64,000 nt of DNA from Methylobacterium sp. 77 (GTDB lineage: Bacteria; Pseudomonadota; Alphaproteobacteria; Rhizobiales; Beijerinckiaceae): positions 2,326,011 to 2,390,010 of the forward strand of contig NZ_KB910516.1 of NCBI RefSeq assembly GCF_000372825.1, in the 5' to 3' direction. Below, in pieces: positions 9,233 through 17,091 of this stretch. Within the stretch, counting starts at the first letter, position 1, and each line of letters begins with the position of its first letter. The notes below the pieces were generated by a model. It had not been told where the DNA came from, made no database searches, and saw only the letters and a program-made list of their open reading frames with translations. A program made the translations under genes and the position numbers.

Positions 9233-10190
9233 GAATGTCTCGGGATTGTCCCTAAGGGATCTGGAATACGCGGTCGCCGTCGCCGACGAGAACCATTTCG
9301 GCCGCGCCGCCGAGCGCTGCAACGTCACCCAGCCGACGCTGAGCGTGCAGGTGCGTAAGCTCGAAGAAGCCCTCGGCCTCGTCCTGTTCGAGCGCGGCAA
9401 CCGGCGCGTGATGCTGACGCCGGCGGGGCAGAACATCATCCGCCAGGCGCGCGCGGTCCTGGCCGAGGCGCAGCGCCTGCTGGCTCTGGCGAGCGAGGGG
9501 CGCGGCGCGCCGCTCACCGGGCGCCTCGTCCTCGCCGCGATCCAGACCCTCGGGCCGTACCTGTTTCCCCTGGTGCTGCGGACGCTGCGCCAGGAATTCC
9601 CGCTGCTCTCCCTCGCCCTGAGCGAGGCGAAGACCGCCGAGATCCTGGAGGGACTGCGCGACGGTCGCGTCGATGCGGCACTGATCTCCCTGCCGATACC
9701 GATCTCCGGTCTCACCGTGTCGTCGCTCTTCGTCGAGCCGTTCCTGCTCGCCTGCCCTTCGGACCATCCCCTCGCCCAGGGCGGGGCGTTGCGAGCGACG
9801 GACATTTCCGGGCCGGACCTGCTTCTCCTCGACGAGGGCAATTGCCTGCGCGACCAGGCCGTGGCGGCGTGCGGCGCCGGCTCTGCGGTGGGCCGCCACG
9901 CCACCAGCCTGGAGACGCTGCGATCGATGGTGGCGGCGGGGGCGGGATACACCCTGCTCCCCGCCCTTGCCGTCCCGGCCGGTGCCGATGCCAGCGGCCT
10001 GACCGTGACACGCAGCTTCGACGTCGACGGGCCCGGCCGGACCATCGCGCTGGCATGGCGCTCCAGCGATCCGCGCGCGGCCGGCCTCTCGCATCTGGCG
10101 AGTTTCTTCAGGGCGCATGCGCCGGCCGGGACCGCGGCGTTTCGCGACGATGCCGGCAGCCGCCGTGACAGCGTCATCGATCCGGTGTAG
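9222..10190 (+). CDS. oxyR: OxyR, LysR-family hydrogen peroxide sensor
   Basis: LysR-type regulator with an N-terminal winged helix-turn-helix (RAAERCNVTQPTLSVQVRKL). The C-terminal sensor domain contains EGNCLRDQAVAACG. The two cysteines, Cys208 and Cys217, are nine apart exactly as in the E. coli Cys199/Cys208 redox disulfide pair, which supports OxyR over a generic LysR. It is divergent from katA, its expected target. The ATG at 9222 has AAAGG nine bases upstream; an ATG at 9231 is the alternative. The C-terminal about 20 residues are low-complexity. Confidence 0.95.
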   Translation: MEPMNVSGLSLRDLEYAVAVADENHFGRAAERCNVTQPTLSVQVRKLEEALGLVLFERGNRRVMLTPAGQNIIRQARAVLAEAQRLLALASEGRGAPLTGRLVLAAIQTLGPYLFPLVLRTLRQEFPLLSLALSEAKTAEILEGLRDGRVDAALISLPIPISGLTVSSLFVEPFLLACPSDHPLAQGGALRATDISGPDLLLLDEGNCLRDQAVAACGAGSAVGRHATSLETLRSMVAAGAGYTLLPALAVPAGADASGLTVTRSFDVDGPGRTIALAWRSSDPRAAGLSHLASFFRAHAPAGTAAFRDDAGSRRDSVIDPV

Positions 10191-10220
10191 CGCCGGCTGC
10201 CCTCCGAACACCGGTTCCCC

Positions 10221-11270
10221 GTGCCCAGTCTGCGCTCCCTCGGCCTCTGGACGGCCCTCGTCGCCGCGTCGGCCGCCCTCGCCTATAGCCTCACGCTGGC
10301 GCGGTTCCCGGCAGCGCTCCTGCTCGGCCCGATGCTGGTCGCCATCGCCTTCGGGGTCGGCGGCGCGAGCCTGTCGCTGCCGAGATCGGCGTTCCAGGCA
10401 GCCCAGACCATCATCGGCTGTCTCGTCGCCAAATCGGTCACCGCCGATATCGTCGGAACCCTGCTCGATGACGGCGTCCTGATCCTCGCCGTCGTCCTCG
10501 TCACCGTGATGGCCGGTGCCCTCGTCGGCTGGGCCCTCACCCGCCTGCGTATCCTGCCCGGCAGCACCGCCGCCTGGGGCTCGTCCCCGGGAGGGGCCGC
10601 CGCCATGACGGCCATGGCCGAGGAATACGGCGCGGACCCGCGCCTCGTTGCCTTCATGCAGTATGTCCGCGTCGCCGCCGTGGTCCTGTCCGCCTCGATC
10701 GTCGCCCGTATCCTCACCGATGCGTCCGGTCCGGCCAAGGCGGCGGCCTTGTCGGAGGTCGGCAGCCTGTCCGTGCTGGCGACCCTGGCGGTCGCCGGGG
10801 CGGGCTTCTTCCTGGCGCGTCTGCTGCGCCTGCCGGCGAGCGCCCTCGTCGGGCCGATGATCCTGGGCGCGGTGCTCCATGCCACGGGCGTGGTGTCGAT
10901 GGCGCTGCCGGAGCCGCTGCTCGACCTCGCCTATGCCTGCATCGGCTGGTATGTCGGACTGCGCTTCACGGCGCAGACCTTGCGCGAGACGGTCGCCGCC
11001 CTGCCCGGCATCCTCGTCGCCACCTTCGCCGTCATCGCCCTGTGCGGCGGATGGGCTTTCGGCCTGACCTTCCTGCTTCCGGTGGATTTCCTCACCGCCT
11101 TCCTCGCCACCAGTCCCGGCGGGCTCGATTCCGTGGCGATCATCGCGGTCGGCTCGAAGGCGGACGTGTCCTTCGTCCTGGCGGTGCAGACGCTCCGGCT
11201 GTTCGTCGTCCTCCTCACCGGTCCGCTTCTCGCCAAGTGGATCGCGCGCGGCGCGCCCGCGGATCGCTGA
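10221..11270 (+). CDS. AbrB family membrane protein (COG3180-type)
   Basis: Hydrophobic protein with about ten predicted membrane helices arranged as two AbrB-duplication halves. Each half carries a Gly/Pro-rich signature (PGSTAAWGSSPGGAAAMTA and FLATSPGGLDSVAI). Members are often misnamed ammonia monooxygenase; the family probably consists of transporters, with unknown substrate. It has no relation to the DNA-binding AbrB. A GTG start is used. It begins 30 nt after oxyR and ends 4 nt before dgkA, so the three may be cotranscribed. Confidence 0.82.
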   Translation: MPSLRSLGLWTALVAASAALAYSLTLARFPAALLLGPMLVAIAFGVGGASLSLPRSAFQAAQTIIGCLVAKSVTADIVGTLLDDGVLILAVVLVTVMAGALVGWALTRLRILPGSTAAWGSSPGGAAAMTAMAEEYGADPRLVAFMQYVRVAAVVLSASIVARILTDASGPAKAAALSEVGSLSVLATLAVAGAGFFLARLLRLPASALVGPMILGAVLHATGVVSMALPEPLLDLAYACIGWYVGLRFTAQTLRETVAALPGILVATFAVIALCGGWAFGLTFLLPVDFLTAFLATSPGGLDSVAIIAVGSKADVSFVLAVQTLRLFVVLLTGPLLAKWIARGAPADR

Positions 11271-11274
11271 GGTC

Positions 11275-11631
11275 ATGCACGCGCTCTATCTCGCCTTCCT
11301 CAATTCCTGGCGCGGGATCGTCCACGGTGCCCGGACCGAGCGGGCCCTGCGCCTCGAACTCGTCCTGCTGGTGATTGGCCTGCCGGCGGCGTTGCTCGTC
11401 GGCGGAACGCTCTGGGTCCGGGTGGCGCTGCTGGCGAGCCTGTTGCTGATGCTGGCGGCCGAGTTCCTGAACACGGCCATCGAGAAGCTCTGCGACCATC
11501 TCCATCCAGCGCAGCACCGCAAGATCGGCATCGTCAAGGATCTCGCTTCGGCCGGGACGTTCATGGCGCAGGCCATCGCCGCATTGATCTGGATCGCGGC
11601 CCTGATCGAGCGTCTGTTCGTTCAACCCTGA
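11275..11631 (+). CDS. dgkA: DgkA, diacylglycerol kinase
   Basis: Small integral-membrane kinase that phosphorylates diacylglycerol to phosphatidic acid and recycles lipid released during membrane-oligosaccharide synthesis. The 118-residue length, three membrane helices, and the active-site helix AAEFLNTAIEKLCD followed by KIGIVKDLASAGTF are diagnostic. It starts 4 nt after the AbrB-family gene. Confidence 0.94.
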   Translation: MHALYLAFLNSWRGIVHGARTERALRLELVLLVIGLPAALLVGGTLWVRVALLASLLLMLAAEFLNTAIEKLCDHLHPAQHRKIGIVKDLASAGTFMAQAIAALIWIAALIERLFVQP

Positions 11632-11779
11632 CGCGACACCAAGTCGACGAACCGGATTCATTCGGTGCGCGATGTCGTCCCGACGACGTCCGCCGCCCTG
11701 GACAGAGATGGGCCAGTCATCCAACCGTCGTGACAGGGCCGATCCCGCCGGGACCGGTCGCGTGAGACGAGGTGCGTTC

Positions 11780-12838
11780 ATGACGGCGTCGACGATCTTC
11801 AGACAAACACTGTTGGGCCTCACCGGTCTGCTGTTCCTCTTGCATCCGGCGGATGCGGCCGACCTGCCCAAGATCGCCGTGATCGCCACCGGCGGCACGA
11901 TCGCGATGAAGCTCGATCCGGTGACGCATGCCCCCGTCCCCGCGCTCTCGGGCGAGGATCTCGTCGCGGCGGTGCCGAAGCTGAAGGACATCGCATCGAT
12001 TGCCGTGACGGAGTTCAGCAACGTCCCGAGCGATTACATGGGGCCTGACCGCTGGCCCGGCCTCTCGCGCAAGGTGGATGAGGTTCTGGCCGATCCGGCG
12101 ATCAAGGGCGCCATCATCCTGCACGGCACCGATACGCTCGACCAGACCGCCTATTTCCTCGATCTCACCCTGAAGAGCGAGAAGCCGGTGGTGCTCGTCG
12201 GCGCCCAGCGCAACGCCTCCGACTGGGATTCGGACGGCTCCCGCAACCTCCTCAACGCCGCCCGCCAGATCCTCGCCGAGGGATCGACGGGCATGGGCGT
12301 GACGGTGACGCTCAACCATCACATCAATGCCGCCCGCGAGGTCCGCAAGACCCACACCAGCAATGTCGAGACCTTCAATTCGGGCGATGCCGGCTTCCTC
12401 GGCTACGTGGACGAGGACCGCGTGATCTTCAGCCGCAAGTCCCTGCGGCGCCAGACTCTGCCACTGCCCGACCGCATGCCGCGGGTCGATCTCGTGGCGA
12501 TGTATGCGGGGGCCGACGGGAGCCAGGTGCGCCATGCGGCCGAGACGGGCGCCGAGGCCATCGTGGTCGAGGCCTATGGCTGGGGCAACATGAACGCCGA
12601 GATGCACGACGCCATCGTTGACGTCATCGCCAAGGGCGTGCCGGTGATCGTGGCGACGAAGGTCTATAATGGCCGCGCCCTGCCGGTTTACGGCTTCAAG
12701 GGCGGCGGCAACACGTTGCTCAAGGCCGGGGCCGTCTTCGCCGACGACCTGACCCCGGACAAGGCCCGCATCCTCACCCTGATCGCGCTGCCGAAGACCA
12801 AGGACCGGGCGGCGCTCCAGGCCCTGTTCGACAAGTAG
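11780..12838 (+). CDS. ansB: Type II (periplasmic) L-asparaginase
   Basis: Hydrolyses L-asparagine to aspartate and ammonia. A signal peptide (TASTIFRQTLLGLTGLLFLL to about residue 26, ADAAD) shows export. Both catalytic threonine motifs are present: ATGGTIAM near residue 36 and HGTDTLDQTA near residue 115. The ATG at 11780 with GAGG upstream gives 352 aa; an extension to 11672 lacks support and would bury the signal peptide. The next gene follows after 10 nt. Confidence 0.94.
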   Translation: MTASTIFRQTLLGLTGLLFLLHPADAADLPKIAVIATGGTIAMKLDPVTHAPVPALSGEDLVAAVPKLKDIASIAVTEFSNVPSDYMGPDRWPGLSRKVDEVLADPAIKGAIILHGTDTLDQTAYFLDLTLKSEKPVVLVGAQRNASDWDSDGSRNLLNAARQILAEGSTGMGVTVTLNHHINAAREVRKTHTSNVETFNSGDAGFLGYVDEDRVIFSRKSLRRQTLPLPDRMPRVDLVAMYAGADGSQVRHAAETGAEAIVVEAYGWGNMNAEMHDAIVDVIAKGVPVIVATKVYNGRALPVYGFKGGGNTLLKAGAVFADDLTPDKARILTLIALPKTKDRAALQALFDK

Positions 12839-12848
12839 GGAGCACGGA

Positions 12849-13232
12849 ATGGTGGCGGACTTTACGCGGGCGGGGCCGGCCGGATGGGTCCGGCAGGTCG
12901 GCCCGATCCGCCTCCATCTGAGCGACGAGAACGGCGCGCCGAATGCCGCACAGGTCGCGGTAGCGGATCTCGTCACCGCGTCGCTCGGCCCCCTGCGAAA
13001 CCAAGCCGCGTCCTATCTCGACCTGTTCGTGGACCGGGCGAAGGCCTGTGGCCGTGGCGATGAGCCCTGGTGGCTGGACGAGGTCGAGTTCCGCGATCCC
13101 GCCAGCTTCGATCCCGTCTGCTACGCGCTCCGCTTCACCCTGGAGGGCGACGATGGCGGCCTCTGGACCGTCGACATGCGGGCCGAAGCGGACGGACACC
13201 GGCCCATCCGCTTCGAGCGCCGCCAGGGCTGA
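12849..13232 (+). CDS. Hypothetical protein, 127 aa
   Basis: Not recognised. It is a soluble acidic protein without signal peptide or membrane helix. A good ribosome site (GGGAGC) precedes the ATG, and the gene lies 10 nt after asparaginase, so it is probably cotranscribed. Distinctive stretches are PIRLHLSDENG and EPWWLDEVEFRDP, and the C-terminal half looks like beta strands (WTVDMRAEADG, RPIRFERR). Function unknown. Confidence 0.72.
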   Translation: MVADFTRAGPAGWVRQVGPIRLHLSDENGAPNAAQVAVADLVTASLGPLRNQAASYLDLFVDRAKACGRGDEPWWLDEVEFRDPASFDPVCYALRFTLEGDDGGLWTVDMRAEADGHRPIRFERRQG

Positions 13233-13260
13233 GCCGTCGTCAGCCCCGCGTCCACGATGG

Positions 13261-14007
13261 TCAGCGCACGCCGCCGGCCGCGTTGATCACCGCGCCGGTC
13301 ACCCAGCGGGCCTCGTCGGAGGCGAGGAACGCGACCACGTCGGCGACGTCGTCGGGCTGCCCGGCGCGACCCAGCGGCGTCTGCGCGACGAGCCCCGCTT
13401 CCATCTCCGAGCCGGCGATGCCGGCGCTCTGCGTCCCCTCGGTGACGACGTAGCCGGGGCTGACGGCGTTGACGCGGATCCTGCGCGGGGCCAGCTCGTT
13501 GGCGAGCACGCCGGTGATCGCGTTCACCGCGCTCTTGGTGGCGGTGTAGACCGCCGAGGCAGGCATCTCGATGTCGGTGATCGCGGACGAGATGTTGACG
13601 ATGCTGCCGCCCTCGCCGAGGTGCTTGGCCGCCGCCTGGGAGGCCAGGAGGACGCCGAGCACGTTGACGTCGAAGAGCTGGCGGTAATGCGCCTCGGTCA
13701 CCTCCTCGATGGTGGCGAAGGCGTAGACGCCGGAATTGTTGACCAGCACGTCGAGGCGGCCGAACTGCGTCACCGCCGCCTCGATCACCGCTTGCGCCTC
13801 CGTTGCCTTGGTGACGTCGCCCCGTACCGCGACCGCCCGGCCCCCGGCCGCCACGATGGCGGCGACGACGGCCTCCGCCCCCTCCCGGCTCGACGCGTAG
13901 TTCACCACCACCGCCGCGCCGTTTTTCGCTAGTGCTTTGGCGATCCCTGCGCCGATCCCCTTCGATGCGCCGGTCACCACGGCCACCTTGCCTGCAAGCT
14001 TCGACAT
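13261..14007 (-). CDS. SDR family oxidoreductase
   Basis: Classical short-chain dehydrogenase of 248 aa. The cofactor loop TGASKGIGAGIAKAL lies near residue 12 and VLVNNSG near residue 86. The catalytic Ser-Tyr-Lys sits in NISSAITDIEMPASAVYTATKSA. Proteins of this type are often annotated as glucose 1-dehydrogenase or 3-oxoacyl-ACP reductase, but the substrate cannot be read from sequence. Basic residues after the first strand of the cofactor loop suggest NADP(H). It is divergent from an ArsR-like regulator 108 bp away, a common effector/regulator arrangement. Confidence 0.92.
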   Translation of the reverse strand: MSKLAGKVAVVTGASKGIGAGIAKALAKNGAAVVVNYASSREGAEAVVAAIVAAGGRAVAVRGDVTKATEAQAVIEAAVTQFGRLDVLVNNSGVYAFATIEEVTEAHYRQLFDVNVLGVLLASQAAAKHLGEGGSIVNISSAITDIEMPASAVYTATKSAVNAITGVLANELAPRRIRVNAVSPGYVVTEGTQSAGIAGSEMEAGLVAQTPLGRAGQPDDVADVVAFLASDEARWVTGAVINAAGGVR

Positions 14008-14114
14008 CTGTGCTAACCTTCACCCTGGGGCGGCCCGGAAGCGGCGCCGTTGATCCCATAGTTCAGGAATTCGGAACTAGCGGAGCACGGTTCAAGACCC
14101 CAGATGGATAAAAG

Positions 14115-14438
14115 ATGAGGCCGCTGTTCCACCCCGCCATCGAGGACGTTCGCCCGGAGGCGATCCTGCACGCCCTGTCCGACCCCGCGCGCGCCGCCAT
14201 CTTCGCCAGCATCATGCGGGCCGGCTGCGTCGAGGCCTGCGCGTCGGTGTCGAAGCTCGGCGACCGGGTCATCCCGAAATCCTCGCTGTCGAGCCACATC
14301 AAGGTGCTGCGCGAGGCCGGCCTGATCCGCAGCGAGCGCCACGGCGTCGAGATGCGCAACCATACGCGCTGGGACGAGGTCGAGGCCCGCTTCCCCGGCC
14401 TGATCGCCGCCATCGTCAACGCCTACGCGGGGACCTAG
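14115..14438 (+). CDS. ArsR-type helix-turn-helix regulator
   Basis: Winged-helix DNA-binding protein of 107 aa. The opening ALSDPARAAIFASI and recognition helix KSSLSSHIKVLREAGLIRSERHG are ArsR/SmtB-like. The typical metal-binding cysteine box of ArsR is absent (cysteines lie only at GCVEACAS), so it may sense something other than arsenic. It is divergent from the SDR gene and probably controls it. Confidence 0.86.
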   Translation: MRPLFHPAIEDVRPEAILHALSDPARAAIFASIMRAGCVEACASVSKLGDRVIPKSSLSSHIKVLREAGLIRSERHGVEMRNHTRWDEVEARFPGLIAAIVNAYAGT

Positions 14439-14554
14439 CCGTCAAAATCTGACGGATGGAACTTGCCCCCTGGGGCTGCTTTCGACTCAACTCCAGTCGT
14501 TCTGGGCCCCCGAGGCGATGCCCGAAAGCGGTCGTTCGTCGCTCCAGATGGCGC

Positions 14555-15034
14555 TTACGATACACCGCGCGGATCGACGTACTGCTTCAGCACGGCGAGG
14601 TTAGCGAAGGGAGCAGGCCACAGCACGATCCGGTAGTGATCGTCGCCGTCGAGGTTGTCTTCGCTCAGGGTACCCAGTCCGCCATGATAGGTCCGGATCC
14701 GGTATGTGCCCGTCGAGACCGTCAGGACGTCCACCGATCCTCCGGTGCATTCGTGGATTTCAAGCTTGCCTGACGGTAGGTCGAGGCTGGCCTCAGCGAC
14801 GTGATCCCATGCGTCAAGGTCGAGGTCCGGCGGTTCGTCCCTGATCTCGACCTCGACCGGCACGTCCATGTTACGTTCGGGCTGAACGACGACCACGAAC
14901 GGTCCTGTCTTGATGCGGCGGGCCGTATCCTCCTCGCTGTACTCCGTCGGGGCATCCGGACTTGCCCCATGATCCCGCAAGTAGAACTGATGGTAGTCGG
15001 CGAAGATACTGTAGCGCTTGATCATGCTGCTCAC
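14555..15034 (-). CDS. ComJ-like protein (putative nuclease-inhibitor family)
   Basis: 159-aa acidic protein. FADYHQFYLRD, VVQPERNMDVPVEVEI and SLDLPSGKLEIHECTGG recall the arrangement I remember for B. subtilis ComJ, the inhibitor of the competence nuclease NucA. The match is partial and family assignment is tentative. No NucA-like nuclease is adjacent. The gene and its upstream region look visibly less GC-rich than the flanks, hinting at separate ancestry. The start is a GTG at 15034, or an ATG three codons in (15025). Confidence 0.55.
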   Translation of the reverse strand: MSSMIKRYSIFADYHQFYLRDHGASPDAPTEYSEEDTARRIKTGPFVVVVQPERNMDVPVEVEIRDEPPDLDLDAWDHVAEASLDLPSGKLEIHECTGGSVDVLTVSTGTYRIRTYHGGLGTLSEDNLDGDDHYRIVLWPAPFANLAVLKQYVDPRGVS

Positions 15035-15140
15035 ATCCGATGCGATAGGAAGAAAGCCAACGCGGATTGTTGGCCTAAAGCGACCGGTACCAGCCTACCC
15101 CTGGATCTTTCCGTCCAGCGTGACACGGTCCTCGCTGCGA

Positions 15141-15177
15141 TGTCTGCTTCGATACAACTGCCGTTCGGAAGCAGACA
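15141..15177. repeat. 10-bp perfect inverted repeat in ComJ-like/ilvA intergenic region
   Basis: TGTCTGCTTC (15141-15150) and GAAGCAGACA (15168-15177) flank 17 bp. The 297-bp divergent gap 15035-15331 otherwise shows no convincing gene. A short minus-strand ORF 15031-15237 ends with a 4-nt overlap of the ComJ-like start but has no recognisable content. The repeat could be a regulator site or a hairpin. Confidence 0.6.
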
Positions 15178-15331
15178 GGCAGAACCCCACCCATCTCGGA
15201 CGGTCATGGCGGGTACCAACCGTCGGATCTCGACCACTGAGTGTGAAGCCCCCTCGCTCGCTTCTGCTGCCCCGAAGGTCTATGTGCGGGTGTCTTCCCG
15301 TCGCGATGCACCATCCGGAGCCCGTGTCTCC

Positions 15332-16861
15332 TTGACCGACTATATCCGCAAGATCCTCACCGCCCGCGTCTACGACGTCGCGATCGAGAGCCCGCTCGAT
15401 CCGATGCCGCGCATGTCCGCGCGGCTGGGGCGCCCGGTCCTGCTCAAGCGCGAGGATCTGCAGCCGGTCTTCTCGTTCAAGCTGCGCGGCGCCTACAACA
15501 AGATGTCGGGCCTCTCGCCGGAGGTGCTGGCCCGTGGGGTCGTCTGCGCATCGGCGGGAAACCATGCCCAGGGCGTGGCGCTGGCCGCCGCCCGTCTCAC
15601 CGTGCGCGCCGTCATCGTGATGCCGCGCACCACGCCCGCCATCAAGGTCGATGCCTGCCGCGCGCGCGGGGCCGAAGTGGTTCTGTTCGGCGACACGTTC
15701 GACGAGGCGCTCGGCCGTGCCCGCGAATTGGAAGCCGAGCAGGGGCTGACGTTCCTGCACCCGTTCGACGATCCCGACGTGATCGCCGGACAGGGCACCA
15801 TCGGCATGGAGATCCTGACCCAGCACTCCGGACCGATCGAGGCGATCTTCGTGCCGATCGGCGGCGGTGGCCTGGCCGCCGGCATCGCCACCTTCGTGAA
15901 ATACCTGCGGCCCGAGACCAAGGTCATCGGCGTCGAGCCGGACGACGCCGCCTGCATGGCTGCGGCCCTGGCCGCCGACGAGCGCGTGATCCTGCCGACC
16001 GTCGGCCTCTTCGCCGATGGGGTCGCCGTGCGTCAGGCCGGCGAGGAGACCTTCCGCCTCTGCCGCGAGCATCTCGACGAGGTCATCACGGTGGATACCG
16101 ACGCCATGTGCGCGGCGGTCAAGGATATCTTCGACGATACGCGCGCGGTCTCCGAACCGTCCGGCGCCCTGGCTCTGGCCGGCGCGAAGGCCTACGCCGC
16201 GCGCGAAGGCGGCTCGGCCGGGACGCTGGTGGCGATCTCGTCGGGGGCCAACCTCAATTTCGATCGCCTGCGCCACATCGCCGAACGCGCTGAGATCGGC
16301 GAGCAGCGCGAGGCCCTGCTCGGCGTGACCATCCCCGAGACGGCGGGCGCCTATCGCGACTTCATCCGCCATCTCGGACCGCGCGCGATCACCGAGTTCA
16401 ACTATCGCTACGCCCGCTCGGCCGAGGCGCAGATCTTCGTCGGCATCAACCTGCCCGGCGGCATCCTGGAGAAGCGCGCACTCGTCGCCGACCTCCGCGC
16501 CGAGGGCTACAGCGTGGTCGATCTCAGCGACAACGAGATGGCCAAGGTCCATATCCGTTACATGGTCGGCGGCCGCTCCACCGGCCTCACCGACGAGCGC
16601 ATCTACCGCTTCCAGTTTCCGGAGCGTCCGGGTGCACTCCTGCGGTTCCTCGACGGCCTGGCGGACGGGTTCAACATCACCCTGTTCCACTATCGCAATC
16701 ACGGGGCCGATTACGGCCGGGTGCTGGCCGGGATCAGCGTCCCCGCCGAGGAGCGGCAGCGCTTCGACGCCGCGCTGGACGCCCTGGGTTACCCCTGCGT
16801 GGACGAGACCGACAACCTCGCCTACCGGTTGTTCCTGGATAACGGCCAGTATGCGGAGTGA
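15332..16861 (+). CDS. ilvA: IlvA, biosynthetic threonine ammonia-lyase
   Basis: PLP enzyme that deaminates threonine to 2-oxobutanoate, the first step to isoleucine. Lys50 in PVFSFKLRGAYNKM forms the Schiff base, and the phosphate loop is IGGGGLAAGIA. The C-terminal third (from about residue 325) contains two ACT-like regulatory repeats, as in the isoleucine-inhibited biosynthetic form, giving 509 aa. The TTG at 15332 is chosen because the protein then begins TDYIRKILTARVYD, aligning with the family start, and GGAG lies 11 nt upstream. Longer in-frame readings have no family match. Confidence 0.92.
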   Translation: MTDYIRKILTARVYDVAIESPLDPMPRMSARLGRPVLLKREDLQPVFSFKLRGAYNKMSGLSPEVLARGVVCASAGNHAQGVALAAARLTVRAVIVMPRTTPAIKVDACRARGAEVVLFGDTFDEALGRARELEAEQGLTFLHPFDDPDVIAGQGTIGMEILTQHSGPIEAIFVPIGGGGLAAGIATFVKYLRPETKVIGVEPDDAACMAAALAADERVILPTVGLFADGVAVRQAGEETFRLCREHLDEVITVDTDAMCAAVKDIFDDTRAVSEPSGALALAGAKAYAAREGGSAGTLVAISSGANLNFDRLRHIAERAEIGEQREALLGVTIPETAGAYRDFIRHLGPRAITEFNYRYARSAEAQIFVGINLPGGILEKRALVADLRAEGYSVVDLSDNEMAKVHIRYMVGGRSTGLTDERIYRFQFPERPGALLRFLDGLADGFNITLFHYRNHGADYGRVLAGISVPAEERQRFDAALDALGYPCVDETDNLAYRLFLDNGQYAE

Positions 16862-17091
16862 GCCAAAGCGCTGAGTGAGCGTGGGCGTCGCTTGGTATGA
16901 TGTCTACGCAAGTACCCGGCAGGTGCGGGACCGAAGACGACAACGCCTGGTTTCTTTTGCCTGCCGCGTGACAACGATTGCCGGAATGGCATTACGCCGC
17001 GAGATTTTTTGGAGAACGCTGCGCCGCGGGAACACTTCCTCAACGCGCCATGGGTTTACTGCCGGCCTTATTCGCAAAGGCAGTTTCTCAT

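Noticed and set aside
7375..9234. 619-codon plus-strand ORF opposite katA
   Set aside because: katA shows every catalase motif on the minus strand. The opposite frame is open only because of high-GC codon bias and has no family features.
9252..11276. 674-codon minus-strand ORF opposite oxyR, the AbrB-family gene and dgkA
   Set aside because: It has low-complexity Arg/Gly/Asp/Gln composition and lies opposite three recognisable genes.
15031..15237. 68-codon minus-strand ORF ending in a 4-nt overlap with the ComJ-like start
   Set aside because: The overlap looks like coupling, but there is no ribosome site or recognisable motif, and the inverted repeat runs through it. Kept only as a remark.
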